Shown piece by piece: positions 1 through 11,828 of a stretch of 64,000 nucleotides of DNA. Origin of the DNA: Pomphorhynchus laevis. Lineage: Eukaryota > Acanthocephala > Palaeacanthocephala > Echinorhynchida > Pomphorhynchidae. The stretch lies in the NCBI GenBank assembly GCA_012934845.2, contig WNNJ02000654.1, forward strand, positions 1 to 64,000, in the 5' to 3' direction. The notes under the pieces were generated by a model. The model made no database searches. It saw only the letters and a list, made by a program, of their open reading frames with translations, and had not been told where the DNA came from. The first letter of the stretch is position 1, and every line of letters starts with the position of its first letter. The position numbers were made by a program, and so were the translations under genes.

Positions 1-1720
1 CTTTTACCGGTTCTTATATTTTACATAACGGAAAAAATTAGTGACATACGTACATGCTTATTCGGCTTTTAACCGAAGATAATCATATTACGAGATATTT
101 AATTTTTAAAATAAAAATAAAAATGTGTAGTGCATATTACGATCTGAAACGTTAAATAGCTAATCAATAGACAATTGTTCATCACATATAAAAAGTATAT
201 CAATTAAAAGTTAGTAAAACAATTTATGAAAAAATATTTTTTGTGAACATTTTTTCTCAATTTTTTTAATTACGAACACAACGATATTTTTTCATATTAT
301 TTGAATCAGCGGAGTCGAATATACAAATTATCAAAATTTTAGATCAAATAAACTCTCAGTTGAAGATAAAGGTAATGTTTTAATAAAGAATATTTGTTCA
401 ATTTACGTTTTCACCATAGTAATGAAAAAAATAAATTATTTTCATGACATGTTTTAACTTAAAATTAGTCTTTAATGTCGTCTAAAAGTTTTTTAAAGAG
501 GGGTAAGCTACTCAATCGCGAATTTAGCTTCCAAGCATATTCGCCCAAATAAAGGTCCATCCACCAATTGTATTTTGACCTTTACGTCATAAAATGTTTA
601 AGGACGTCATTGAGACTGTATTTGTTGTGTATGACATCCTAGAAATTGGAAATAAGGCGTGTTCCCAATGCATATTATTCCAAATCAAAAATAAGAAAAT
701 CGCAAATCCATGATAGACCATAATATTGATATCGAAATATTCCATAATATTGATATTACGACCTGAAATGTTAAATTCCTCATCAATAGACAGTTGTTCA
801 TAACATAAACATATCGCTCATAACAGAAACATAGCATAACATATTTTGATTTTAAAATAAAAATCAATTTAAAAATGACATTCAAATTATATCAATTTAT
901 AAACCATTGGACTTTAATGACAATAAAATTATATAAATTAGGCTCGATATATTGAAATAAAAATGAATAAAAATGAGGATAATTATACCAATCAGATCAG
1001 CTAACTGAGTCTACGTATTTTATATTATTTATAAATTAAAAATAATGCTGCATAAAATTCAAATAATTAAATAATAAATAATTATATAAAATTTCATATA
1101 AGACTTATATCAAATTAAAATAAAAAATTGAAATTTAAAATAAAAGTTAATTTTTATGAATTGATTGAAATATATTATGAAATAATATATGATGTTTCCA
1201 AATAAGGAATAAACTTCATCAAAGACTCATTAAGACTTATTTTAAGTTAAAAACATTTCATCAACATAATTTATTTTTCATTGAACCTAAATTGAACAAA
1301 TATTCTTAAATAAAACATTACATTTCTCTTCACTTGAAAGTTTATATGAGCTAAAATTTTGATTGTTGGTATTCGACTCCGCTGATTTACATAATATGAA
1401 AAAAATCGGTGTAATAGTTGAAAAATTTGAGAAAAAATATGTTGTTATCTCAAAAAATAATTTTTATCATAAACTTTTTTTGTTAACTTTTACTTGATAT
1501 ATTTTTATGTTATAAACAACTATCTATTGATGAGGTGTTTAACGCTTCAAGTCGCAATATCTACTGCACATTTTTATTTTAAATATTTTTCTAAAAAAAT
1601 AAAAATTAAATATCTCGTAAAATGATTATCCTCGGTCAAATGCCGATTAAGCACGTACGTATCTTACTAATACCTTCCGTTATGCAAAATATGATAATCT
1701 GAAAAAGGTGGTATTTAACT
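1..1720. repeat. Long inverted-repeat AT-rich element
   Basis: The first ~480 bp and the stretch ~1250-1720 are diverged reverse complements of each other: both hold the ATTCGACTCCGCTGATT block (inverted at ~305-325), the ATTAAATATCTCGTAA block and a CGGTCAAATGCCG / CGGCTTTTAACCG block. The middle is AT-rich with no convincing gene. Parts of the same family recur at 3630-3760, 22300-22420 and 22640-22860. It looks like a non-autonomous foldback or MITE-like element; no transposase is visible. The left end may extend beyond the window. Confidence 0.6.
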
Positions 1721-1849
1721 AAACATTATCAGGAGTTTTGTCATTCGCCACAAAAACCACTATTGCAATCGCCAAATTCGTCACTTTCGCCGTGTCATGA
1801 GCTTGCATTATTTTAAATCATGTCACTTATATACAGTTCACTAAGACCG

Positions 1850-2285
1850 ATTTTAGACTTTTTGATTTTTCGTCTAAATCCTCTCTTCTTCCTCTGCAGC
1901 ACCTTATGAATTCCGCCGTTCTATCCTTTTTCGCCTCCGTCGTTTCTTTATCATCTCATATTGCCTCTCTAAACTCAACTGGCTAACTACTGAAAACCAC
2001 ATTCTATTTCTTATTCCTTGAATCACTTTTCAACTCATTTCTCAAGCTCGCCTTTTTATCTGCATCTTTCTACACTTATTAAGTCCCGCCTCACCTTCAT
2101 AAATCTTCGTTCATTGATTTTCTCTTCTTCTCCATGTTCCGTAATTTTTCTCAAACTGTGGTTACCGTTCCCTTGTCATTGCCACTCCTCTTCTCTGGAA
2201 TATACTGCCATATGCCATCTGCTCAACTATCTCCTTTCCATCCTCCAAACACATTCTCTCTTTTTTTTGTCAGTTAATAATTAAT
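1850..2285 (+). mobile_element. Degraded LINE 3' fragment (LINE-B-like)
   Basis: Conceptual translation of this C-rich stretch in shifting frames resembles the C-terminal end of the CR1/L2-like LINE-B reverse transcriptase seen at 56570-57440, for example an NCG..SLVIATPLLWN segment matching its NYG..FFLVAASFAWN. The frame is broken several times. It stops just before an oppositely oriented LINE-B end, so two LINE scraps meet tail to tail here. Confidence 0.5.
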
Positions 2286-2310
2286 TTCAATTATTCACAC
2301 TCTTTTAAAA

Positions 2311-2690
2311 TTACCGACACCATCCTACTAAATAATATGATCTTAAAAAAAGATTTATTTTAACGTGGCAAATGCGCACCAGCGCACGTTTACATGACCA
2401 CAACAAAACAAGACCGTGAATCAGGTGTCGAGAAGATGTGAACGGTGGAGGTGTTTGAATGTGATAAAGGAGGGAACGCAGTGGACGTCGAGAGGGAGTG
2501 GATTCCAGGCGAGTGGGGAGGCGACGAAGAAGGATCGGAGACCGTAGTTGTTGGAGTAATTGGGAACGTGGAGTAAGATGGTACGACGGGAACGCAACGA
2601 TAGCGAGGTGGGGCGAGTGTCGTCTAAGAAAGGAAGGCTGATGAACGATCTTACCCAATTAAATGATAATAACTTACCAACTTAGCGTAA
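2311..2690 (-). mobile_element. LINE-B 3' end, 5'-truncated
   Basis: The minus strand encodes the last residues of the CR1/L2-like LINE-B RT ORF (ending ..HLHRSHLLDT in the family) and its 3' UTR, which has the conserved TTTGCCACGTTAAAATAAA and a short T-rich tail at 2340-2365. The same terminus ends the copies at 47.24 and 57.5 kb. Only ~350 bp remain, so it is a strongly 5'-truncated insertion. Confidence 0.75.
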
Positions 2691-2850
2691 AATTGACGGA
2701 TTTTGAAACACAATGCCCGAATAAGGCACACCGTCTTATCTCTATTGATAGTTGGGAAACAATAAAATTACGTTTTATTGAATTGTTTCTATTAAAACAA
2801 AATATTTTTTTCAGCTAATGTTTTAGCTAACATAGGTCTCATAAAAATCG

Positions 2851-2891
2851 TAGGGACATAAGCGATAGAAGATGTAAATATCGAAAAGGTT
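2851..2891 (+). repeat. 41-bp direct repeat, left flank of LINE-C
   Basis: This 41-bp sequence, starting TAGGGACATAAGCGATAG, recurs at 3574-3614 on the other side of the LINE-C fragment. Its position fits an unusually long target-site duplication. Confidence 0.75.
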
Positions 2892-3573
2892 TTATGTTTC
2901 AGTGATCTGGGAGTGATCGTAAGTGAAGATATGAAGACACGAGTTCACGTCCAATATACCGCACCCAAATTTCGACGTAAGCTAGGCATATTAAGACTCT
3001 TGTTTGGCCAACTCGATCCAGTTGGTTTTCGCATTGCCTACTCTGCTCTTATAAAATCGCATATGTTATACGCGTCCCATGCAATACACCCACAGCTCCA
3101 TGGCGAATTGAAAATATACGAATGGATATTACGTCAAGCAACCCATCTTGTGTCCTCAGTGCGTGGTGTCAACTATACCCAGAGACTGCATTGTTGAATG
3201 TCTACACTGTTGAACGTTCGCTGTCTGACGCCGACCTAGTGTATGTATGGCGGTCACTGTCTATACCTGGACATGTTTCGAAGTTTCTGTTTACAATTCA
3301 TCCACCGGGTCGACTACGAGGCCACAAACTTACGATAAAGCGCAGGCTCCGTCCCAGAACAAATTGTGTTACGATAAGCGATCGCATTGCTGACCTGTGG
3401 AACAATCTTCATGCATCGACAACCGACAGCGGTTCCGTCCAGAAGTTCAAGGCAATTATTAAATCACGACAATGACAGTTTCAATTTTTTTCTTTCTTTT
3501 TTGTTTTTTTTTTGTATTTTATGTTATGAGCTATGTGATCCAGCCAATTTGAGCTTATGCTCCTGAAAAATTG
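2892..3573 (+). mobile_element. LINE-C fragment: RT C-terminal region
   Basis: Two overlapping frames (2913-3197, then 3122-3475) together match the C-terminal part of LINE reverse transcriptases of the kind common in flatworms. They start with DLGVIVSEDMKTR (the post-thumb LGV block) and include LGILRLLFGQL, SALIKSHMLYASHAIHP, LRGHKLTIKRR and IADLWNNLH. One frame change separates the halves near 3190. It is 5'-truncated, has a T-rich 3' UTR and is flanked by 41-bp direct repeats, so it looks like a dead target-primed insertion. Confidence 0.8.
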
Positions 3574-3614
3574 TAGGGACATAAGCGATAGAAGATGTAA
3601 ATATCGAAAAGGTT
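3574..3614 (+). repeat. 41-bp direct repeat, right flank of LINE-C
   Basis: Partner of 2851-2891. After it the host sequence resumes with inverted-repeat-element DNA (an ATTGATGAGG block at 3643). Confidence 0.75.
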
Positions 3615-3937
3615 ATACAACAGTTTATGAACAACTCTCTATTGATGAGGTATTTAATGTTTCAGGTCGTGGTATGCACTACACATTTTTATTTTAAATC
3701 TTTTTCTATAAAAAATAAAAATTAAATATCTCGTAATATGAATCAGTCAAAAGCCAAAAAGCACTTTCTGTTTTTATCGACCAACATTTTTGTACATGAA
3801 ATGGGTAAATAAATTGTTTACTTTAAAAATGCTAAAAATAATCATTAACTGAGTGCATAGCAAACAATTAAGGTGATTAATACATTAAACATTTTACATG
3901 TGATTAATGCATTGAGCAATACATTCATCACTCTTAC

Positions 3938-4077
3938 CTCGAAAGCTGATAAAATGGCAGAGCTTTGCAAATCTCTTTTCAAAGTTTGCATAGACACATG
4001 TAAGTTTGATTCATTCACCGAAGTCAGACTTTCATTTAAATAATGATTGCTATCTTCATTTTCTGAGCAATATTGGT
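3938..4077 (-). CDS. Candidate exon, duplicated-segment gene (copy 1)
   Basis: A 140-bp minus-strand open exon sits between a good acceptor (TGAATTTATTTTTAG) and a consensus donor (GAG|GTAAGAG). It encodes QYCSENEDSNHYLNES... ending ..SSAILSAFE, a serine- and asparagine-rich hydrophilic stretch that enters in phase 1 and leaves in phase 0. I do not recognise the product. It lies downstream of, and on the same strand as, the FERM gene, so it may be a 3' exon of that gene; the phase chain is not closed. An identical copy is at 11247-11386. Confidence 0.45.
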
Positions 4078-4519
4078 CTAAAAATAAATTCAAACACCAA
4101 TGAACGTACAACGCTTTAATATTTTTGAAACAATAATTTAATGAAAGGAGCATATACAGCAATATTTTTCAAGTGATAAATTACACTTAATATTTTTTAA
4201 TGTATTTTATAATATAAAATATTGTGTAATTTAATTGATATTTGATATTCAATAATTTTAAATATTTTGCTAATATTTAGTAATTCACTAATTTAATATC
4301 TACTATCTCCTGATTATTAGTAAGTCAATTAATGAAAATTAATTTATATAAAATAAAAGTTTTATAAGTTTGGAGATTTAACGAATAGATTGCGGAGTTG
4401 GTAATCAATTAATTTGATGACAACAGTAATGACCAAAATCTTCAATTACTGCACAAATTTTATCTGTTGAAAAGACTTTTATGTGAAACACTTTTTTAAA
4501 TAAAATAGTTTGTCTCTTT

Positions 4520-4910
4520 ACTCGTGATTCAATTTTCGGGAACAGCTACCGTAATGCTTACAAATACTGTATAAATGCTACGGTACCGTCATCGGTAATG
4601 ACATCAAGTGCAAATATCAGAGATCCGGATTACAGCTCGACAAAACAATCTATGAAAACATAATTCCAGTTTATGGAATATGAAATTGAAATTTATGGGC
4701 CGATAAATTTATCAACCCAAAAACGCAATATATTGTGGATATAGTTGCGGAAAAGTCCTTATTAAAACGAAATGTTCAAAAATGGGGTAAAATTTCTGCT
4801 GCCTATCGCCAAGACACTGAAAAGAAATTAAAATCGGGAATGCATTAGATTATCTCGAAATTTCACAGTTGGACAGAGCCAGAGCAGGACAAAAATTATA
4901 AAAGGCAAGC
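4520..4910 (+). other. Unassigned coding-like relic (copy 1)
   Basis: The GC-richer stretch reads FINPKTQYIVDIVAEKSL and then KISAAYRQDTEKKL before a stop on the plus strand, with more frames open upstream. On the minus strand an acceptor-like TTTCTTTTCAG precedes an equally long open frame. I recognise neither. It could be a decayed transposase or host exon. Repeated at 11829-12219. Confidence 0.25.
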
Positions 4911-5494
4911 AATTAAATAAAAAATATGACCGTTTATGACCGTTGTCTTTTTATTTTTATATTTCGTTATTTTTTGTGTTTTTAAAATCAACGAAATAGT
5001 ATATTTATTAATTTTCATATTTCGTTAGCTTTTGTCAGCATAACTACTTGTTTATTCATCATCAAAATCATTTATTTTTAAGAGCATTAATGGCCAATAT
5101 GAAATAAAGTTGAAATATATCATTAGATTTCGCACGCATTGAATTGTAAAGCATCAACTTAATAAAGTACTGAAGGTTGATAACACACCCTTTTTCATAC
5201 AATTTTACTAATTTATATAATCCCAGTACATTATGTAATATAAACTTGTATTAATTTGTATATTAATATAATATATTAATATTTGAATTTAATATATTAA
5301 ATGCTATGGTTTAATTTACAAATGATCGAATGACATAATTTTAATGGATGTAAAATCAGAAAGATTCCGTATTGAATGATTACACAATCCTTGAGTGAGG
5401 AATACAGCCTCAATATTGATTATATCTACATAACCGTGATATCGGTTTGCAATCAACAGAGAGGCATTACTCAACAACTAGTCGTAATGACTAC

Positions 5495-5562
5495 TTGATT
5501 CTGCAATCTCTGCTTAAAGTTTCGAACGAGTGTCGCGATTTGAAACTACTTTGATAACGCAT
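5495..5562 (-). CDS. Weak candidate exon (copy 1)
   Basis: A 68-bp minus-strand open stretch between an acceptor-like CCAGTTAG and a donor GTAGTC reads MRYQSSFKSRHSFETL and on to RDCRI. Its phase does not join cleanly with 5691-5728. Copy at 12804-12871. Confidence 0.25.
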
Positions 5563-5690
5563 CTAACTGGCAGTCAACAAGAATTCACGTTTACCATATA
5601 ATTAGGGATTTTAATACTTGATGTATATTTAGTTTAAAAACCTAACTTTTCATTAAAACAAAGTCAAGGCAGTAACTATAGGATAATTAC

Positions 5691-5728
5691 CTAAGCTTGA
5701 TGAGTTTGAAGTGTGTCTGCTCTTTTTC
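5691..5728 (-). CDS. Weak candidate exon (copy 1)
   Basis: A 38-bp minus-strand stretch (EKEQTHFKLIKL) starts after ATTCAAAG and ends at a GTAATT donor. Phase 0 in suits the candidate exon at 5803-5892; phase 2 out. Copy at 13000-13037. Confidence 0.25.
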
Positions 5729-5802
5729 CTTTGAATAATTATTTGTTTTCGTGGCTACGATTAAATCACTAATCGAAAAATAGTGGCAAAGTAAATGTGT
5801 AC

Positions 5803-5892
5803 CATCAGATGAACGTTGTTGTCAAAGTAATCCTTTCCTGACTTCGTGTGGGGACGAAGTGATCGATACGGTTCAAGAAATAATGTATCGTT
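5803..5892 (-). CDS. Candidate exon, phase 0-0 (copy 1)
   Basis: Exactly 30 codons on the minus strand between the acceptor TTTTGCTTAG and the donor ATG|GTACAC read NDTLFLEPYRSLRPH and then KSGKDYFDNNVHLM. The composition looks coding. Phase 0 at both ends matches the phase 0 exit of FERM exon 11 at 15808, so the copy-2 version (13112-13201) could follow it directly. Product not recognised. Confidence 0.4.
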
Positions 5893-5899
5893 CTAAGCA

Positions 5900-7071
5900 A
5901 AATTTCATAATTAAAAGGCGCCTTTTATAGCAAAATTAAATCTTTGCAATTGTGCGATTCTATTAATAATCATTGCACGTTTTCTGCTTACGTTGCTAAT
6001 GGAAATTATCAATAAAAAGAAAATAGCAGAGTGTGAGAAATAAGCTTGTTATCAAAACAACGTCTAGCAATACAAAATATAGCAAATTCGATTAATACTT
6101 GCTTTACTATAAAAATATCGTTTTTTAGATTAGAGAAATGATGCCAATACGGGGTAACAAACATTAAATCATTGGTTACTGTAACGCCATAATTGCCATT
6201 CGAAAACGCAAACTAAAATAGCGTTGAATAGAGGACAAATGTTCAATCAAATTTTATACTTTCAAATTTGATAATTGAAAATCTTAATTACGTTTTTCAC
6301 ATTGCAATGAAATTTAGTGGAATATTGAATTAGATTATATTGTTTAAGTTATTTAAAATGAGTGTTTTCTAATTGTTATAAAATATAATTTTAATAAAAT
6401 TATTTTAAAGATATAATGATAATTATGTTTCTTATATATAAATGGAATCACGTCAGGAAGAAACACACTATGTTAAGCACACTAAAATAGATACACACTA
6501 TGTGCTTAACATACACACTATGTTAAACACACTAAAATAGATTTTGAAAAAAAACAGACAACTTTATAGGGAAAAATTATCAGACACCAAGCTAATCATT
6601 TTCAGAAAAATTACCAGAAATAGCATGCGCAACTGAATTAGCATTTTTCGTTATAAGTGATCTGATTACTATATCATAAATAGGCGATTGAAGCAGGGTG
6701 AATTTCAATTATAAATTAATCACTGATTAAAATACGTTAATTCCAGTAAACGAAAATTACTTCAATAGCAAAATATCACAGAAACAACAAGAAGCAATTA
6801 TCACAAACAGCTTCAGTGTTCAAATGATTTCGCATTTTAAACGTAAATGAACGTTTAAACAGTAAAGGGTGTATCTTCCTGACCGCTCAATTACAAGCCT
6901 TACATTTTCTAACTCAATAAGATTAAGTTACATTTTAACTCAATAAATAATAAAGTCATTAAATATAGTTGCATTATTGACTAGCGTGATCGAGTTAAGT
7001 TTTTGAAAGATATTAATAAATAAGGTTCATGCTATTAGCAAAGCAAGAATTCCAAAAAATCAGTATTTATA

Positions 7072-7078
<7 letters not shown>
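5900..7078. other. AT-rich region without a supported gene (copy 1)
   Basis: I see no gene here beyond a possible 33-bp minus-strand micro-exon near 6181-6213 (FAFSNGNYGVT, phase 0-0 between CTATTTTAG and GTAACC). A short imperfect repeat of ACACACTATGTTAAGCACACTAA lies at 6463-6540. The same content is at 13209-14380. Confidence 0.3.

Positions 7079-7163
<85 letters not shown>
7079..7163. repeat. TA dinucleotide microsatellite
   Basis: About 42 uninterrupted TA units directly abut the 351-bp array. On the ribozyme-sense (minus) strand it lies at the 3' end of the array. The copy-2 equivalent (14383-14437) is shorter. Confidence 0.95.
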
Positions 7164-7168
<5 letters not shown>

Positions 7169-7241
7169 GTTTGATTCAACCAGGACTGTCGATTACACCT
7201 ATCTGCTTTTCTCTATATATAGAGAATTTCATGCTTCTACA

Positions 7242-7290
7242 CTGCAAGACGGCGTACCGTTTCGGCTTTGAGAAGCCTCATCAGTTGCAG
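7242..7290 (-). ncRNA. Type I hammerhead ribozyme, unit 1
   Basis: Minus strand, 5' to 3': stem I CTGCAA; core CTGATGA; stem II GGCTT/AAGCC with loop CTCA; GAA; stem III ACGG/CCGT with loop TACG; cleavage nucleotide C (GUC triplet); stem I partner TTGCAG. All invariant core bases are present and every stem pairs perfectly, so self-cleavage between 7248 and 7247 is predicted. Beyond stem I an outer TACA/TGTA pairing across an internal loop is possible, as in natural type I ribozymes. Confidence 0.93.
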
Positions 7291-7592
7291 CAATACAGTG
7301 TATACACATGAAAAACATACTATATATAGATTAAAGCAGAAAGAATTCACTATATGCTAATTGCATGACGTAGCTTGCGCTTTCGAAGTCAATGCAATGC
7401 AGTGAATTCTTTTCAGTGTAATAGACATCAGCGGGATCACTAAATGACCAATATAATAGATTACAAAGGAAACAGTACCGCCGCCTGGGATCCTCGCAGG
7501 ACCAATATATAAATAAAAGGTTTGATTCAACCAGGACTGTCGATTACACCTATCTGCTTTTCTCTATATATAGAGAATTTCATGCTTCTACA

Positions 7593-7641
7593 CTGCAAGA
7601 CGGCGTACCGTTTCGGCTTTGAGAAGCCTCATCAGTTGCAG
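7593..7641 (-). ncRNA. Type I hammerhead ribozyme, unit 2
   Basis: Identical over the core and stems to the unit at 7242-7290, exactly 351 bp away. Transcripts of the array would be cut into 351-nt monomers. The predicted cleavage is after C at 7599 on the minus strand. Confidence 0.93.
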
Positions 7642-9159
7642 CAATACAGTGTGTACACATGAAAAACATACTATATATAGATTAAGGCAGAACGAATTCA
7701 CTATATGCTAATTGCATGACGTAGCTTGCGCTTTCGAAGTCAATGCAATGCAGTGAATTCTTTTCAGTGTAATAGACATCAGCGGGATCACTAAATGACC
7801 TTTTAAAGAGGGGTAAGCTACTCAATCGCGAATTTAGCTTCCAAGCATATTCGCCCAAATAAAGGTCCATCCACCAATTGTATTTTGACCTTTACGTCAT
7901 AAAATGTTTAAGGACGTCATTGAGACTGTATTTGTTGTGTATGACATCCTAGAAATTGGAAATAAGGCGTGTTCCCAATGCATATTATTCCAAATCAAAA
8001 ATAAGAAAATCGCAAATCCATGATAGACCATAATATTGATATCGAAATATTCCATAATATTGATATTACGACCTGAAATGTTAAATTCCTCATCAATAGA
8101 CAGTTGTTCATAACATAAACATATCGCTCATAACAGAAACATAGCATAACATATTTTGATTTTAAAATAAAAATCAATTTAAAAATGACATTCAAATTAT
8201 ATCAATTTATAAACCATTGGACTTTAATGACAATAAAATTATATAAATTAGGCTCGATATATTGAAATAAAAATGAATAAAAATGAGGATAATTATACCA
8301 ATCAGATCAGCTAACTGAGTCTACGTATTTTATATTATTTATAAATTAAAAATAATGCTGCATAAAATTCAAATAATTAAATAATAAATAATTATATAAA
8401 ATTTCATATAAGACTTATATCAAATTAAAATAAAAAATTGAAATTTAAAATAAAAGTTAATTTTTATGAATTGATTGAAATATATTATGAAATAATATAT
8501 GATGTTTCCAAATAAGGAATAAACTTCATCAAAGACTCATTAAGACTTATTTTAAGTTAAAAACATTTCATCAACATAATTTATTTTTCATTGAACCTAA
8601 ATTGAACAAATATTCTTAAATAAAACATTACATTTCTCTTCACTTGAAAGTTTATATGAGCTAAAATTTTGATTGTTGGTATTCGACTCCGCTGATTTAC
8701 ATAATATGAAAAAAATCGGTGTAATAGTTGAAAAATTTGAGAAAAAATATGTTGTTATCTCAAAAAATAATTTTTATCATAAACTTTTTTTGTTAACTTT
8801 TACTTGATATATTTTTATGTTATAAACAACTATCTATTGATGAGGTGTTTAACGCTTCAAGTCGCAATATCTACTGCACATTTTTATTTTAAATATTTTT
8901 CTAAAAAAATAAAAATTAAATATCTCGTAAAATGATTATCCTCGGTCAAATGCCGATTAAGCACGTACGTATCTTACTAATACCTTCCGTTATGCAAAAT
9001 ATGATAATCTGAAAAAGGTGGTATTTAACTAAACATTATCAGGAGTTTTGTCATTCGCCACAAAAACCACTATTGCAATCGCCAAATTCGTCACTTTCGC
9101 CGTGTCATGAGCTTGCATTATTTTAAATCATGTCACTTATATACAGTTCACTAAGACCG

Positions 9160-9595
9160 ATTTTAGACTTTTTGATTTTTCGTCTAAATCCTCTCTTCTT
9201 CCTCTGCAGCACCTTATGAATTCCGCCGTTCTATCCTTTTTCGCCTCCGTCGTTTCTTTATCATCTCATATTGCCTCTCTAAACTCAACTGGCTAACTAC
9301 TGAAAACCACATTCTATTTCTTATTCCTTGAATCACTTTTCAACTCATTTCTCAAGCTCGCCTTTTTATCTGCATCTTTCTACACTTATTAAATCCCGCC
9401 TCACCTTCATAAATCTTCGTTCATTGATTTCTCTTCTTCTCCATGTTCCGTAATTTTTCTCAAACTGTGGTTACCGTTCCCTTGTCATTGCCACTCCTCT
9501 TCTCTGGAATATACTGCCATATGCCATCTGCTCAACTATCTCCTTTCCATCCTCCAAACACATTCTCTCTTTTTTTTGTCAGTTAATAATTAATT
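9160..9595 (+). mobile_element. Degraded LINE-B-like fragment (copy 2)
   Basis: Duplicate of 1850-2285, with the one-base indel that shifts the duplication offset and a G to A change near 9397. Confidence 0.5.
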
Positions 9596-9619
9596 TCAAT
9601 TATTCACACTCTTTTAAAA

Positions 9620-9999
9620 TTACCGACACCATCCTACTAAATAATATGATCTTAAAAAAAGATTTATTTTAACGTGGCAAATGCGCACCAGCGCACGTTT
9701 ACATGACCACAACAAAACAAGACCGTGAATCAGGTGTCGAGAAGATGTGAACGGTGGAGGTGTTTGAATGTGATAAAGGAGGGAACGCAGTGGACGTCGA
9801 GAGGGAGTGGATTCCAGGCGAGTGGGGAGGCGACGAAGAAGGATCGGAGACCGTAGTTGTTGGAGTAATTGGGAACGTGGAGTAAGATGGTACGACGGGA
9901 ACGCAACGATAGCGAGGTGGGGCGAGTGTCGTCTAAGAAAGGAAGGCTGATGAACGATCTTACCCAATTAAATGATAATAACTTACCAACTTAGCGTAA
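9620..9999 (-). mobile_element. LINE-B 3' end (copy 2)
   Basis: Duplicate of the 2311-2690 fragment, with the same 3' UTR terminus; it arose by segmental duplication and not by independent insertion. Confidence 0.75.
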
Positions 10000-10200
10000 A
10001 ATTGACGGATTTTGAAACACAATGCCCGAATAAGGCACACCGTCTTATCTCTATTGATAGTTGGGAAACAATAAAATTACGTTTTATTGAATTGTTTCTA
10101 TTAAAACAAAATATTTTTTTCAGCTAATGTTTTAGCTAACATAGGTCTCATAAAAATCGTAGGGACATAAGCGATAGAAGATGTAAATATCGAAAAGGTT

Positions 10201-10882
10201 TTATGTTTCAGTGATCTGGGAGTGATCGTAAGTGAAGATATGAAGACACGAGTTCACGTCCAATATACCGCACCCAAATTTCGACGTAAGCTAGGCATAT
10301 TAAGACTCTTGTTTGGCCAACTCGATCCAGTTGGTTTTCGCATTGCCTACTCTGCTCTTATAAAATCGCATATGTTATACGCGTCCCATGCAATACACCC
10401 ACAGCTCCATGGCGAATTGAAAATATACGAATGGATATTACGTCAAGCAACCCATCTTGTGTCCTCAGTGCGTGGTGTCAACTATACCCAGAGACTGCAT
10501 TGTTGAATGTCTACACTGTTGAACGTTCGCTGTCTGACGCCGACCTAGTGTATGTATGGCGGTCACTGTCTATACCTGGACATGTTTCGAAGTTTCTGTT
10601 TACAATTCATCCACCGGGTCGACTACGAGGCCACAAACTTACGATAAAGCGCAGGCTCCGTCCCAGAACAAATTGTGTTACGATAAGCGATCGCATTGCT
10701 GACCTGTGGAACAATCTTCATGCATCGACAACCGACAGCGGTTCCGTCCAGAAGTTCAAGGCAATTATTAAATCACGACAATGACAGTTTCAATTTTTTT
10801 CTTTCTTTTTTGTTTTTTTTTTGTATTTTATGTTATGAGCTATGTGATCCAGCCAATTTGAGCTTATGCTCCTGAAAAATTG
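10201..10882 (+). mobile_element. LINE-C fragment (copy 2)
   Basis: Duplicate of 2892-3573 with the same two RT frames (10222-10506 and 10431-10784), again flanked by the 41-bp direct repeats (10160-10200 and 10883-10923). Confidence 0.8.
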
Positions 10883-11246
10883 TAGGGACATAAGCGATAG
10901 AAGATGTAAATATCGAAAAGGTTATACAACAGTTTATGAACAACTCTCTATTGATGAGGTATTTAATGTTTCAGGTCGTGGTATGCACTACACATTTTTA
11001 TTTTAAATCTTTTTCTATAAAAAATAAAAATTAAATATCTCGTAATATGAATCAGTCAAAAGCCAAAAAGCACTTTCTGTTTTTATCGACCAACATTTTT
11101 GTACATGAAATGGGTAAATAAATTGTTTACTTTAAAAATGCTAAAAATAATCATTAACTGAGTGCATAGCAAACAATTAAGGTGATTAATACATTAAACA
11201 TTTTACATGTGATTAATGCATTGAGCAATACATTCATCACTCTTAC

Positions 11247-11386
11247 CTCGAAAGCTGATAAAATGGCAGAGCTTTGCAAATCTCTTTTCAAAGTTTGCAT
11301 AGACACATGTAAGTTTGATTCATTCACCGAAGTCAGACTTTCATTTAAATAATGATTGCTATCTTCATTTTCTGAGCAATATTGGT
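11247..11386 (-). CDS. Candidate exon, duplicated-segment gene (copy 2)
   Basis: Identical to 3938-4077: same acceptor, same GTAAGAG donor, encoding a Ser/Asn-rich stretch ending ..SSAILSAFE. Being closer to the FERM gene, this copy would come first if the gene extends this far. Unrecognised product. Confidence 0.45.
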
Positions 11387-11828
11387 CTAAAAATAAATTC
11401 AAACACCAATGAACGTACAACGCTTTAATATTTTTGAAACAATAATTTAATGAAAGGAGCATATACAGCAATATTTTTCAAGTGATAAATTACACTTAAT
11501 ATTTTTTAATGTATTTTATAATATAAAATATTGTGTAATTTAATTGATATTTGATATTCAATAATTTTAAATATTTTGCTAATATTTAGTAATTCACTAA
11601 TTTAATATCTACTATCTCCTGATTATTAGTAAGTCAATTAATGAAAATTAATTTATATAAAATAAAAGTTTTATAAGTTTGGAGATTTAACGAATAGATT
11701 GCGGAGTTGGTAATCAATTAATTTGATGACAACAGTAATGACCAAAATCTTCAATTACTGCACAAATTTTATCTGTTGAAAAGACTTTTATGTGAAACAC
11801 TTTTTTAAATAAAATAGTTTGTCTCTTT

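Larger units (their letters stand above)
491..7800 (+). repeat. Tandem segmental duplication, copy 1 (7310 bp)
   Basis: The sequence from 491 is repeated almost base for base from 7801. I noticed only a one-base indel near 2118, single substitutions (for example near 2088 and 6086) and a different TA-repeat length. Copy 1 includes inverted-repeat DNA, two LINE-B-type scraps, a LINE-C fragment, candidate minus-strand exons, a TA microsatellite and 1.8 units of the 351-bp hammerhead repeat. The junction at 7800/7801 lies inside a truncated 351-bp unit. The near identity implies a very recent event, or an assembly artefact. Confidence 0.95.
7164..7800 (-). mobile_element. 351-bp hammerhead repeat array, copy 1 (1.8 units)
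   Basis: Units start at 7164 and 7515, period 351 bp; the second is cut at 7800 by the tandem-duplication junction. Each unit holds a CTCTATATATAGAG palindrome, a hammerhead ribozyme on the minus strand (separate entries) and an inverted pair AGAATTCACT / AGTGAATTCT enclosing ~55 bp. There is no open reading frame. Tandem non-coding monomers of a few hundred bp with type I hammerheads are the known form of animal retrozymes; assignment to that class is inference from structure. Confidence 0.8.

Noticed and set aside
685-885. 66-residue minus-strand open frame, also at 7995-8195
   Set aside because: Same frame in both duplicates, composed of the AT-rich inverted-repeat element; no coding character.
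3640-3670. ATTGATGAGG motif (also ~810 reverse, 1520) as a hammerhead core
   Set aside because: No GAAA box on the same strand at a usable distance and no flanking stems.
7682-7870. 62-residue minus-strand open frame
   Set aside because: It runs across the duplication junction at 7800/7801, half in the 351-bp repeat and half in the duplicated segment; a chance fusion.
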